Shown in pieces: positions 36,346-44,249 of a DNA stretch of 64,000 nt. The first letter of the stretch is position 1; each line of letters starts with the position of its first letter. The DNA lies in assembly GCF_019311235.1 (NCBI RefSeq), contig NZ_JAHWDF010000004.1:124001-188000 (forward strand). Direction: 5' to 3'. A model generated the notes under the pieces. That model was not told the DNA's origin, searched no databases, and saw only the letters and a list, made by a program, of their open reading frames with translations. Made by a program: the position numbers and the translations under genes. This DNA is from Mesonia aestuariivivens (lineage in GTDB: Bacteria; Bacteroidota; Bacteroidia; Flavobacteriales; Flavobacteriaceae).

Positions 36346-36391
36346 AAAACATCCGAAATAAAATTATTTCGGATGTTTTTTACGAATCAAA
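36334..36391. terminator. Very long perfect hairpin terminator
   Basis: Arms of 28 bp (36334-36361 and 36364-36391) pair without mismatch around a 2-nt centre. The left arm begins in the last codons of the DUF6095 gene; the inner stem CATCCGAAAT/ATTTCGGATG is flanked by A6/T6, so it can end transcription in both directions between convergent genes. Confidence 0.88.
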
Positions 36392-36401
36392 ATAGGCTTT
36401 T

Positions 36402-37217
36402 TTAACTCTTAAAATTTGTAACCCCGTATTTTCTAGCTTCAGCTTTTGCTCCTTCAGACCAAGATTCCAGATTATTTATACGCGTATCATTAGAAGGGTG
36501 AGTACTTAAAAATTCTGGTTGTGCTGCTCCCCCACTATTAGCTTTCATCCTTCTCCATAAATCAGCTGCTTCGTCAGGATTATACCCTGCAATTGCCATT
36601 AATGTTAATCCTATTTTATCTGCTTCTGTTTCATGGCTTCTGCTAAATGGTAACATTACTCCTACCTGTGTACCTAAACCATAAGCGGTTTGAAATATTT
36701 GCTGATTTTCTTGGCTTACAGCCACTGCGCCAACGGTAGCCCCTAATTGTTGCAATTGAGTTGCACTCATTCGTTGTTGTCCATGATTAGCTAAAGCGTG
36801 CGCTACCTCATGCCCCATAACTACCGCTAAACCAGCTTCATCTTCAGTTATAGGTAAAATTCCTGTATAAACTACAATTTTTCCTCCAGGCATACACCAA
36901 GCATTTATTGCATCATCTTTTACTAAATTATATTCCCATTGGTAGTCTTTTAAATAACCTTGAAAACCATTAGCATTTAAATAACGCTCTGCAGCAGTAG
37001 CTATCTTTTGTCCTACACTTTTTACCATCATTGCTTCTGAAGTTCCTTTTACGACTTTATTTTCTTTTAAAAACTCATCATATTGCTGAAAAGCTGTAGG
37101 CAAAATTTGCGAATTAGGGACTACCGCTAATGTTTTTTTACCAGTAAAGGGGTTCTGGGTGCAAGATAAAAAAGCAAGCATCACCACTATGGCAAAGGTT
37201 ATATTTCTAAATTTCAT
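36402..37217 (-). CDS. M48 family metallopeptidase lipoprotein (LoiP/BepA-like)
   Basis: A 271-residue envelope protease. Lipobox AFLSC gives lipidated C19; the zinc site is HEVAH (136-140) with the third ligand in SHETEADKIGL. Such proteins degrade misassembled outer-membrane proteins. Likely located on the periplasmic side of the outer membrane. Single-gene unit ending at the bidirectional hairpin. Confidence 0.92.
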   Translation of the reverse strand: MKFRNITFAIVVMLAFLSCTQNPFTGKKTLAVVPNSQILPTAFQQYDEFLKENKVVKGTSEAMMVKSVGQKIATAAERYLNANGFQGYLKDYQWEYNLVKDDAINAWCMPGGKIVVYTGILPITEDEAGLAVVMGHEVAHALANHGQQRMSATQLQQLGATVGAVAVSQENQQIFQTAYGLGTQVGVMLPFSRSHETEADKIGLTLMAIAGYNPDEAADLWRRMKANSGGAAQPEFLSTHPSNDTRINNLESWSEGAKAEARKYGVTNFKS

Positions 37218-37350
37218 AATTTAATCTAATTAGTTATTAGTGTAAAACTACAAAATTGCTGTATTGCTAATTTGAAGTTTATCATCGCTTTAACAATTCT
37301 TAAATTTTAGAAACGGCACAAACTTTGTAAGTTTACAAAAAAAGTAAACG

Positions 37351-37836
37351 ATGAAAATTATAACATATCTATTTTTAATAAGTTTTTTCACATTAGTAAG
37401 CTGCCAAGGTAATGCTCAAAAAAAACCTAAAAGCGAACAATTTGAAATTCAGAAAACAGATGCAGAATGGAAAAATCAATTAACTGCACAACAATACTAT
37501 GTCTTGATTAAAGAAGGTACAGAAAAACCATTTTCAAGTGAGTTAAATAAAATTAAAAATCCTGGCACTTTTATATGTGCTGCTTGCAAGCATCCACTTT
37601 TTAAAACCAAAAGAAAATTTGAAAGTGGTACTGGCTGGCCTAGTTTTGATAAACCTATAGATGGCGGCGTTTTTTATTCTGCAGATAATAAATTAGGTTA
37701 CAAAAGAAATGAAGTGCTTTGCGCTAAATGCGGAGGACATTTAGGACATGTTTTTAATGATGGACCACCAGAAACAACAGGCAAAAGATATTGTTTAAAT
37801 GGTGTAGCAATGAATTTTATTCCCACTAAAAAATAA
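37351..37836 (+). CDS. msrB: Peptide-methionine (R)-S-oxide reductase, exported lipoprotein form
   Basis: Repairs methionine R-sulfoxide in proteins. The N-terminus MKIITYLFLISFFTLVSC is a lipoprotein signal (C18), so this form works in the periplasm. Zinc CxxC pairs are CAAC and CAKC; the catalytic Cys is in RYCLNGVAMNF. A cytoplasmic paralogue follows after 4 nt. The periplasmic enzyme would need an electron donor at the membrane that is not evident here. Confidence 0.95.
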   Translation: MKIITYLFLISFFTLVSCQGNAQKKPKSEQFEIQKTDAEWKNQLTAQQYYVLIKEGTEKPFSSELNKIKNPGTFICAACKHPLFKTKRKFESGTGWPSFDKPIDGGVFYSADNKLGYKRNEVLCAKCGGHLGHVFNDGPPETTGKRYCLNGVAMNFIPTKK

Positions 37837-37840
37837 AACT

Positions 37841-38233
37841 ATGAAAAAATACAGTCTAGAAAAATCTGAACAAGAATGGAAAGAACAACTTTCTGAAGAA
37901 CAGTACAGAGTTTTAAGAAAAAAAGGTACAGAAGCTCCACATACTGGTAAATATAATCTTCATTTTGAAGATGGAAAGTACAAATGTGCGGCCTGCGAAA
38001 ATGTACTTTTTGAAAGCCAAGCGAAATTCAATAGCAATTGCGGATGGCCAAGTTTTGATCAGGCAGTAGAAGGAAGTATAGAGTATGTAAAAGATACCAC
38101 CTTCGGAATGATGAGAACAGAAATTTTATGTAGTAATTGCGGTGGACATATTGGTCACGTTTTTGATGACGGACCAACAGAAACAGGACAACGTTACTGC
38201 GTAAATTCAGCAAGTATAGAATTTAACAAGTAA
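37841..38233 (+). CDS. msrB: Peptide-methionine (R)-S-oxide reductase, cytoplasmic form
   Basis: A 130-residue MsrB without a signal peptide. Zinc pairs CAAC and CSNC and catalytic Cys in RYCVNSASIEF are present. It resembles its neighbour across the whole domain (EWKxQLxxxQYxVLxxxGTExP), so the pair arose by duplication, with one copy then targeted to the envelope. Confidence 0.95.
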   Translation: MKKYSLEKSEQEWKEQLSEEQYRVLRKKGTEAPHTGKYNLHFEDGKYKCAACENVLFESQAKFNSNCGWPSFDQAVEGSIEYVKDTTFGMMRTEILCSNCGGHIGHVFDDGPTETGQRYCVNSASIEFNK

Positions 38234-38244
38234 ATATAAACAAG

Positions 38245-38760
38245 ATGAATAAAATAAAACTTATAGTAATTGCTCTAATCGCAGTTTTTGGATTAACCAA
38301 TTGTGAAGGAGACAAAGGTGAGCCTGGTGTAAATATACTAGGAAACACAGCAGAATTTACGGTGAATTTTAACGATAGTAACGAATTTACTTACTTATTT
38401 AGCGATAATAATATTGAGGTATTAGAATCTGACGCTGTATTGGTTTATAGGTCTGAACAATCAATATCAGATCCAACAGGGCCTATTGATGTCTGGAAGC
38501 TTTTACCTGAAACCATTTATTTTGATAATGGAGATATATTAACCTATAGCTTTGATCATACTTTTAGAGATGTAAGAATTTTTATAGACGGAAATTTTGA
38601 TTTAAGCACATTAACTCCTGAATATTATCAAAATCAATTATTTAGAGTAGTAGTTGTCCCTTCAGATTTTGCAAATAATCCAAATAACGATTTACAAACT
38701 TATGAAAGTCTCATGCAAGAGGCAAGCAAAAAAGGTTTTCAAATAGATAGAAAGCTGTAA
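38245..38760 (+). CDS. Lipoprotein of unknown function with collagen-like tripeptides
   Basis: A 171-residue predicted lipoprotein (lipidated C20 in GLTNC) immediately followed by EGDKGEPGV, a short Gly-X-Y stretch seen at the start of many flavobacterial lipoproteins. The remainder is beta-rich with no recognised domain. It begins 12 nt after the second msrB and is probably in the same transcript; a role in oxidative-stress repair is not shown. Confidence 0.7.
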   Translation: MNKIKLIVIALIAVFGLTNCEGDKGEPGVNILGNTAEFTVNFNDSNEFTYLFSDNNIEVLESDAVLVYRSEQSISDPTGPIDVWKLLPETIYFDNGDILTYSFDHTFRDVRIFIDGNFDLSTLTPEYYQNQLFRVVVVPSDFANNPNNDLQTYESLMQEASKKGFQIDRKL

Positions 38761-38782
38761 ACATTCTTATTTTTTCATAATT

Positions 38783-38837
38783 ATACCCATAATTAAAAGT
38801 AATACTTATCTAAGTCTATGCTTTTGGTTATGGGTAT
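38783..38837. promoter_or_regulatory. Inverted repeat overlapping the lpdA promoter
   Basis: ATACCCATAA (38783-38792) and TTATGGGTAT (38828-38837) are perfect 10-bp arms 35 nt apart. The right arm occupies the spacer between the -33 and -7 boxes of lpdA, so it could be an operator half, or the pair could act as a weak terminator for the upstream gene. Confidence 0.4.
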
Positions 38838-38852
38838 TATTGTTTAAATTTG
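38823..38852 (+). promoter_or_regulatory. Promoter of lpdA
   Basis: TTTG (38823-38826), 18 nt, TAAATTTG (38845-38852), then 31 nt to the ATG at 38884. A full match to the Bacteroidota housekeeping promoter. Confidence 0.75.
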
Positions 38853-38883
38853 TAATGTAAATTCAGCTAAAAATAAAAATGAT

Positions 38884-40275
38884 ATGAGTAAATACGATAT
38901 TATAGTTTTAGGTAGTGGTCCAGGAGGTTATGTAACCGCCATTCGTGCATCACAACTAGGGTTTAAAACTGCAGTAATTGAAAAAGAAAATTTAGGAGGT
39001 GTATGTCTTAATTGGGGTTGTATACCTACCAAAGCCTTACTTAAAAGTGCAGAAGTTTTTAATTACTTAAATCATGCTGAAGATTACGGATTGAAGGCTG
39101 AAAAAGTAGATAAAGATTTTGATGCTGTTATCAAAAGAAGTCGTGATGTTGCTGGTGGAATGAGCAAGGGTGTTCAGTTCTTAATGAAGAAAAACAAAAT
39201 TGATGTAATCGACGGCTTCGGAAAATTAAAACCTGGTAAAAAAGTTGCTGTAAAAGATAGAGACGGAAATACAAAAGATTACGAAGCAGATCATATTATT
39301 GTAGCAACTGGAGCAAAATCTCGCGTACTCCCTAATTTACCTCAAGATGGTGAAAAAGTAATCGGTTATCGTGAAGCGATGAACCTTAAGAAACAACCTA
39401 AGAAAATGATCGTGGTTGGTTCTGGCGCTATCGGTGTAGAGTTTGCACATTTCTACAAATCAATGGGTACAGAAGTAACAATTGTTGAATTTTTACCAAA
39501 CCTAGTACCATTAGAAGACGAAGAAGTTTCTAAACAATTTGAAAAATCTTTCAAAAAAGCAGGTATTAAAGTAATGACTAATTCTTCTGTAGAAAGTGTA
39601 GATACTTCTGGAGAAGGCGTAAAAGCTAAAGTAAAAACCAAAAAAGGCGAAGAAACTTTAGAAGCGGATGTTGTACTTTCTGCTGTAGGTATAAAAACAA
39701 ATATTGAAAATATAGGTTTAGAAGATTTAAATATCAAAACCGATAAAGATAAAATCGTCGTTAACGAGTGGTACCAAACTAACGTTCCTGGTATTTACGC
39801 TATTGGTGATGTTGTTGCTGGACCAGCTTTAGCACACGTTGCTTCTGCGGAAGGAATTATTTGTGTTGAAAAAATTAAAGGAATGAAAGTTGAAGCTTTA
39901 GATTATGGTAACATTCCTGGTTGTACGTATGCTTCTCCAGAAATTGCTAGTGTAGGTTTTACAGAAAAGCAAGCTAAAGAGCAAGGTTACGAAATTAAAG
40001 TAGGTAAATTCCCTTTCTCTGCCTCTGGTAAAGCAAGCGCTTCTGGTAAAAAGGAAGGATTTGTAAAAGTAATTTACGATGCTAAATACGGTGAATGGTT
40101 AGGTTGCCATATGATTGGTGCCGGTGTTACCGATATGATTGCTGAAGCAGTTGTAGCTAGAAAACTAGAAACTACTGGTCACGAAATCTTAAAAGCAGTT
40201 CACCCTCACCCAACGATGAGTGAAGCCGTAATGGAAGCAACTGCTGCCGCTTATGATGAAGTAATTCATATCTAA
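38884..40275 (+). CDS. lpdA: Dihydrolipoyl dehydrogenase
   Basis: The E3 flavoprotein that reoxidises lipoamide in 2-oxoacid dehydrogenase and glycine cleavage complexes. Length 463. The FAD motif is GSGPGGYVTAIRA, the redox disulfide C41/C46 in GGVCLNWGCIPTK, the NAD motif GSGAIGVEFAHFY, and the catalytic His-Glu pair in HPHPTMSEAVMEA. It stands as a single gene with its own promoter and terminator; the E1/E2 genes are elsewhere. Confidence 0.97.
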   Translation: MSKYDIIVLGSGPGGYVTAIRASQLGFKTAVIEKENLGGVCLNWGCIPTKALLKSAEVFNYLNHAEDYGLKAEKVDKDFDAVIKRSRDVAGGMSKGVQFLMKKNKIDVIDGFGKLKPGKKVAVKDRDGNTKDYEADHIIVATGAKSRVLPNLPQDGEKVIGYREAMNLKKQPKKMIVVGSGAIGVEFAHFYKSMGTEVTIVEFLPNLVPLEDEEVSKQFEKSFKKAGIKVMTNSSVESVDTSGEGVKAKVKTKKGEETLEADVVLSAVGIKTNIENIGLEDLNIKTDKDKIVVNEWYQTNVPGIYAIGDVVAGPALAHVASAEGIICVEKIKGMKVEALDYGNIPGCTYASPEIASVGFTEKQAKEQGYEIKVGKFPFSASGKASASGKKEGFVKVIYDAKYGEWLGCHMIGAGVTDMIAEAVVARKLETTGHEILKAVHPHPTMSEAVMEATAAAYDEVIHI

Positions 40276-40292
40276 GATTAAAATAAGATATT

Positions 40293-40337
40293 CTAATAAA
40301 GCCTTGTTGTGAAACTCACAAAGCTTTATTAGTTTTT
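40293..40337 (+). terminator. Terminator of lpdA
   Basis: CTAATAAAGC (40293-40302) pairs with GCTTTATTAG (40323-40332), with a further TTGTG/CACAA inner stem, followed by TTTTT. Confidence 0.8.
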
Positions 40338-40360
40338 AATTGGCTCATAAATATTGAATC

Positions 40361-40394
40361 AAAAAAGCTCTGCAAAATTTTGCAGAGCTTTTTT
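40361..40394 (-). terminator. Perfect 34-bp palindromic terminator
   Basis: AAAAAAGCTCTGCAAAA and its exact complement abut with no loop spacing, flanked by A/T tracts. It lies 18 bp past the stop of the minus-strand lipoprotein gene and can also back up lpdA termination. Confidence 0.88.
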
Positions 40395-40411
40395 TGATAA
40401 TTCACCTTTTA

Positions 40412-40963
40412 TTAAAGCGAAGGATCTAATTTAGCATCAAATTGCATCTTTAAATTTAAATTTAAATTAGAAGCATCTTCTGTACTTTCAAATTTAATTA
40501 CTAATTTTAGACTTTCAGATTTTGCATATTCATCAATAAAAACACCATCGATGGTATTTAAATCTAAAGTAGTAGCACCTGATGGAATTTCATCTAAAGT
40601 AGCAACTTCTTTATACTCTAAATCGTCTGTTCTTATTCCCAAAGTGACAGAGTTAATAAAATCGAAATTTTCTTGATCATTTGCACTTACCAAGACAATA
40701 TCCATATCATCTAACTCTACTTCTTCAACTTGATCTAAAGTTTCATCAGTTCCTAACTCATTTTCGATTAACTGACGTAAATCTAAATCTTTTTCAACTG
40801 GAATTTCAAAAATATTAATCGGTAAGTAATCAATACTAACCTCCGCATTTATAGGAATATCACTAATAGTTCTCAAACGATCTACTACATCATCGTCATC
40901 ACTACAAGAACTAAATAAAATAGTCATGAATAATACGGGTAAAAATAAATAAGTCTTTTTCAT
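40412..40963 (-). CDS. Acidic lipoprotein of unknown function
   Basis: A 183-residue predicted lipoprotein: signal MKKTYLFLPVLFMTILFSSC, then an acidic Asp run (SDDDD) and a beta-rich, Asp/Glu-rich body with no recognised domain. The frame can be extended upstream to an ATG at 41014, but the ATG at 40963 places the signal peptide at the N-terminus, so it is chosen. The strong acidity resembles other surface lipoproteins of marine flavobacteria. Confidence 0.72.
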   Translation of the reverse strand: MKKTYLFLPVLFMTILFSSCSDDDDVVDRLRTISDIPINAEVSIDYLPINIFEIPVEKDLDLRQLIENELGTDETLDQVEEVELDDMDIVLVSANDQENFDFINSVTLGIRTDDLEYKEVATLDEIPSGATTLDLNTIDGVFIDEYAKSESLKLVIKFESTEDASNLNLNLKMQFDAKLDPSL

Positions 40964-41005
40964 TATTAAGTTTTTTTTTATTAATGCAAAGAAGCAAAAA
41001 ATAAC

Positions 41006-41031
41006 TAACGACATTTCTCAAAATGTCGTTA
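41006..41031. other. Hairpin upstream of the acidic lipoprotein gene
   Basis: TAACGACATTT (41006-41016) and AAATGTCGTTA (41021-41031) form an 11-bp stem with a CTCA loop. It could end read-through from aroQ (220 bp upstream on the minus strand) or be part of the lipoprotein gene's leader. The rest of the 41032-41253 gap is AT-rich with nothing recognisable. Confidence 0.4.
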
Positions 41032-41253
41032 ATAAAAAACCTTAAACTTATAAATCTTAGCTAAAAAAGTTAAAATTAAGCCTAATTTTTTAAAAATTTA
41101 CCTTAATGAAAATTGATATTAAAACTAATTTCCTGATAACATTAATTTTTAAAGCTTTCGCTATTCATTATTATTAATGATTTAGTAATAACCTACTCTT
41201 TATTTTAATCTATATTAAAATTAGTTTTATTCACTAATAAAATTGAGGTGGAG

Positions 41254-41688
41254 CTATTCATTTTTATCAGGTAATTCTACAAAACTCAAGACGGCAAGTT
41301 CGTAGCTTTTCATCCCGAAACCGGTAATCACTCCGCTTGCATAAGGAGCGATATAGGAATGTTTTCTGAAATTTTCTCTTGCTAAAGTATTTGAAATATG
41401 AACCTCAACCACTGGAATTTGAATCGCTTTTACCGCATCTGCAATCGCTACAGAAGTATGTGTGTAAGCTGCTGCATTTAGCACAACCCCATCAAAATGA
41501 ATTCTTGCTTCGTGTAATTTATCGATAATTTCTCCTTCGTGATTAGACTGAAAATGCGAAAGTTCTACTTCTCTTAATTTAAATTGAAGTATTGTGAAAT
41601 ATTCATCAAATGACTTTTTACCGTAAACACTGGGTTCACGCTCGCCAAGTAAGTTTAAGTTTGGACCGTTAATGATTAAAATTTTCAT
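41254..41688 (-). CDS. aroQ: Type II 3-dehydroquinate dehydratase
   Basis: Converts 3-dehydroquinate to 3-dehydroshikimate in aromatic amino acid synthesis. The 144-residue length fits the small dodecameric enzyme. NGPNLNLLGEREPSVYG holds R17 and the catalytic Y22; LNAAAYTHTSVAIADA and VEVHISN form the substrate pocket. In related genomes I expect aroQ to lie directly beside xerD; here about 2.5 kb of outer-membrane barrel genes separate them. Confidence 0.96.
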   Translation of the reverse strand: MKILIINGPNLNLLGEREPSVYGKKSFDEYFTILQFKLREVELSHFQSNHEGEIIDKLHEARIHFDGVVLNAAAYTHTSVAIADAVKAIQIPVVEVHISNTLARENFRKHSYIAPYASGVITGFGMKSYELAVLSFVELPDKNE

Positions 41689-41778
41689 TAAATTTTATTT
41701 ATAGAAAATATAAAGGTATTAAAATCTAATGAAGAAACGATTCGGTTTTATTTAATAAAGTTTTAAAATTAAAGCAAA

Positions 41779-41958
41779 CTAGCTAAAAAAATAACCTACA
41801 GAAAATTGAACAACACGCTGTTTAATTTCTTGCTCTACAAATGCAATATTGGTTTCGCTAATATTACTCAATCCATAGTAATAGTTAGCATTTAAGAACA
41901 CAGCATTGCTAAACTCATAACCTATACCTGCATTTACACCAAAATCAATATTATGACC
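41779..41958 (-). pseudogene. Remnant of an outer-membrane beta-barrel gene (C-terminal end only)
   Basis: The minus strand encodes about 59 residues ending at a TAG, beginning GHNIDFGVNAGIGYEFSNA and ending QRVVQFSVGYFFS. The alternating aromatic pattern and terminal Phe-Ser are typical of PorT-like barrels. A stop codon (TAA at 41959-41961) interrupts the frame upstream and only A/T-rich DNA precedes it, so no start or signal peptide remains. Confidence 0.75.
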
Positions 41959-41985
41959 TTAGCCATTAAAAATAAGATCATGAGA

Positions 41986-42022
41986 TATAATTATAATATT
42001 AGATAATAATATTATAATTATA
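41986..42022. repeat. A/T-only palindrome with 15-bp arms
   Basis: TATAATTATAATATT (41986-42000) and AATATTATAATTATA (42008-42022) around a 7-nt loop, at the broken 5' edge of the barrel remnant. Confidence 0.7.
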
Positions 42023-42050
42023 AAAAAAAGCGAAAACCAAAGTTTTCGCT
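42022..42050 (-). terminator. Terminator of the PorT-like barrel gene
   Basis: AGCGAAAAC (42029-42037) pairs with GTTTTCGCT (42042-42050) with loop CAAA; a minus-strand U7 tract follows. Confidence 0.85.
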
Positions 42051-42072
42051 CTCAAATATATTTGATGATTGG

Positions 42073-42663
42073 TTAGTTTAAAGAATACCTAAGACCTACA
42101 CCTGCTTTTGTAGCTCCATTAGTAATATCGAAATCACTTTCAGCAGCTATATTAGAAAAGCCTGAATTCGCTACTAAATCTACAAAAAGTTTTAAATTTT
42201 CTTGAATAGGAAATTCAACACCTAAACCAAATGCAACACCAAAATCTGTACTTTCATAGGCATCTTTAGTATCAACATCTCTACCTTCAAATTCTCCTTC
42301 AGCAGAAAGTAAAAAAGCACCATACAAACCTGCCTGTAAATAAAATTTAGTTGAAGAACCAAAGTTATATTTAGCCATTACAGGAACACTTAAATAGTTT
42401 ATACTTTCTTCACCATCTGTTCCATCTGTATAAGAGTATCCTTTTTGGTCGTATAATAATTCCCCTACTAATGACCAATCTTCGTTGAAGTTATATTGAG
42501 CTACAGCCCCAATATGGAATACACCTTTTGAATCTGCACTATCATCGTCTGTATAAACATTTGATATTCCATAACCTACTTGGCCACCAATTTCAAAATT
42601 TTGACCATAACTAAAAAATGTTCCGCAAATAGCTAAACCAAATACAAGTAATAATTTTTTCAT
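42073..42663 (-). CDS. PorT-like outer-membrane beta-barrel protein
   Basis: A 196-residue predicted eight-stranded outer-membrane barrel. The signal peptide MKKLLLVFGLAICGTFFSYGQ is at the N-terminus when the ATG at 42663 is used; a longer frame to 42702 would bury it. Alternating strand pattern (FEIGGQVGYGISNVYTDD, WSLVGELLYDQKGYSYTD, KYNFGSSTKFYLQAGLYG) and a final GATKAGVGLRYSLN strand fit the outer membrane protein beta-barrel family. Function unknown; small barrels of this type include porins and adhesin-like proteins. Confidence 0.85.
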   Translation of the reverse strand: MKKLLLVFGLAICGTFFSYGQNFEIGGQVGYGISNVYTDDDSADSKGVFHIGAVAQYNFNEDWSLVGELLYDQKGYSYTDGTDGEESINYLSVPVMAKYNFGSSTKFYLQAGLYGAFLLSAEGEFEGRDVDTKDAYESTDFGVAFGLGVEFPIQENLKLFVDLVANSGFSNIAAESDFDITNGATKAGVGLRYSLN

Positions 42664-42689
42664 AATGTTAATTATTTTAAGATTTAAAT

Positions 42690-42697
42690 CAAATATA
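42690..42697 (-). promoter_or_regulatory. -7 box of the PorT-like gene
   Basis: TATATTTG on the minus strand, 26 nt before the ATG at 42663. A TTTG occurs upstream (42711-42714) but only 13 nt away, shorter than usual. Confidence 0.5.
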
Positions 42698-42831
42698 TAC
42701 ACATTTATTACAAACCGTTAACATTTTATTGAAAAAATACTCATTTTTTAACCTTTATATTGTAAATATTTAAAAAACAACGCATTGCAGTATAACTTTA
42801 ATAAGTAAGAAAATGTTTCACTAAAAAAACA

Positions 42832-43453
42832 ATGAATTTGTCTAAAATTTTAAAAACAAAAAAAATTATTTTATCAATCTTTATGCTTGCTGCTTTTACG
42901 ATTGCTCAAGCCCAACAAGAAACTGAAGCTTTTGGTTTTAATGAAGGTGACATGTTTGTATCGGGTTCTGTAAATTTTAGTACTACTAAACTCCCAAACA
43001 ACTTTAAAAGCAATAATTTTAATATTGCACCTCGTTTTGGTTATTTTTTTAAATAAACGTATTGCTATAGGTGCAGAAGTTGGTTACGGAAAGTAAAAAT
43101 CTGAAAATTCAACAGGACAACATGTTACCGATAACACTACATTTAATATCGATGTTTTTGGTAGATATTATTTTTTTAATGACAATAAGTTCAATTTATT
43201 TGGTGAACTAGGTTTAGGTTATGGACATACCAAAGACATAAATGATAATAAATTTAATGGTATAAATGTTGGTTTAGCTCCGGGTGTTAATTATTTTGTT
43301 TCAGAGCATTTTGCACTAGAGGCTACGTTTGGAATTCTTGGTTATACAAGTGCAAAACCAGACATTGAAGGTGTAGATAATGAATCTACAGACTCATTTC
43401 AATTTAGCTTAAATATGAGTGATATTAATTTAGGTCTAATTTATAGATTTTAA
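42832..43453 (+). pseudogene. Outer-membrane beta-barrel gene with frameshift and nonsense mutation
   Basis: The gene starts normally with a signal peptide (MNLSKILKTKKIILSIFML ... AQAQQ) and barrel strands for 74 codons, then reaches TAA at 43054. One extra base near 43041-43050, in TTTTTTTAAATAAA, shifts the frame. In the next frame the barrel continues (NKRIAIGAEVGYGK), meets a second stop TAA at 43094-43096, then runs uninterrupted to a natural end at 43453 (FGRYYFF, FGELGLGYGH, MSDINLGLIYRF). Two independent lesions make a sequencing error unlikely as the whole explanation. It is on the opposite strand to its two intact neighbours. Confidence 0.85.
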
Positions 43454-43470
43454 ATTGAAATATTTGAGCA

Positions 43471-43506
43471 AAAAAAAACCGACTTCATTAGAAGTCGGTT
43501 TTTTTT
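43471..43506. terminator. Bidirectional terminator between barrel pseudogene and barrel gene
   Basis: CCGACTTC (43479-43486) pairs with GAAGTCGG (43491-43498), loop ATTA, extended by A8/T8 tracts on both sides. Confidence 0.92.
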
Positions 43507-43521
43507 ATTATTGTTAACTAT

Positions 43522-44133
43522 TTAGAACATAAATCCAACACCAGCTTGCCATACAGAATTATGTACATCATAATCTTTAATTAATTCTGTAAAACCGTAG
43601 TTATACCTTCCTTGAATAAAGAAACCACTATCAAATTTATATTCAATACCTGCAGCTAAACTAATATCAATGTCTTCTGCTTCATCAAAGTCAACATCAC
43701 CAGCATCATCGTTAGGCTGAAAATCAATTTCTTCATTAATTTTAAAACCAATTTGAGGTCCGGCTTGTACATTTAGACCTTTAAATAAATAGATTTTTGC
43801 TAATACCGGTATTTGTATATAATCTAATTGGTACTCGATATTTTCATCATTATCTAAAAAATTATCTTGATCTGACTGTTTAACATCAAAACCTTGTCCT
43901 GAATATAAAACTTCTGGTTGAATAGAAAATCGTTCGCTAAAAGGAATTTCTGCAACAAAACCTGCATTAAAACTTGTACGTGAATCAGGATCTCCTCCTA
44001 AATCATCTCCTGTAAAAGTAGAAAAATTCACTCCACCTTTTACACCAATTTGTACTAATTCTGAATCTGATTGTGCATTAGCGCCAATAATGGCAAATAA
44101 ACCTAATAATGAACTTAAAATTACTTTCTTCAT
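43522..44133 (-). CDS. PorT-like outer-membrane beta-barrel protein
   Basis: A 203-residue barrel with signal peptide MKKVILSSLLGLFAIIGANAQ and strand pattern IGVKGGVNFSTFTGDD, FSIQPEVLYSGQGFDV, IPVLAKIYLFKGLNVQAGP and terminal SVWQAGVGFMF, which matches the PorT/outer membrane protein beta-barrel family. Acidic loops are inserted between strands (DDAGDVDFDEAEDID). Related to, but clearly diverged from, the barrel at 42073-42663. Function unknown. Confidence 0.88.
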   Translation of the reverse strand: MKKVILSSLLGLFAIIGANAQSDSELVQIGVKGGVNFSTFTGDDLGGDPDSRTSFNAGFVAEIPFSERFSIQPEVLYSGQGFDVKQSDQDNFLDNDENIEYQLDYIQIPVLAKIYLFKGLNVQAGPQIGFKINEEIDFQPNDDAGDVDFDEAEDIDISLAAGIEYKFDSGFFIQGRYNYGFTELIKDYDVHNSVWQAGVGFMF

Positions 44134-44161
44134 AATAATATTGCTTTTTTTTTATTTGAGA

Positions 44162-44169
44162 CAAATGTA
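44162..44169 (-). promoter_or_regulatory. -7 box of the second PorT-like gene
   Basis: TACATTTG on the minus strand, 28 nt before the ATG at 44133. No TTTG at 17-19 nt upstream. Confidence 0.5.
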
Positions 44170-44237
44170 AGCCTGTATTTGCCAATAAAATCTCAAGGAA
44201 AATCTAAATTATACTTAAATATTTAAGTTCAATTTTC

Positions 44238-44245
44238 TACTTTTA
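44238..44245 (+). promoter_or_regulatory. Possible -7 box immediately before xerD
   Basis: TACTTTTA, one base from TAnnTTTG, then ACGC and ATG. No TTTG upstream at 17-19 nt. Confidence 0.35.
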
Positions 44246-44249
44246 ACGC

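Noticed and set aside
43022-43056. Simple sequencing error in the barrel gene at 42832
   Set aside because: A second, independent stop at 43094-43096 remains after correcting the frameshift, so the gene is treated as a pseudogene.
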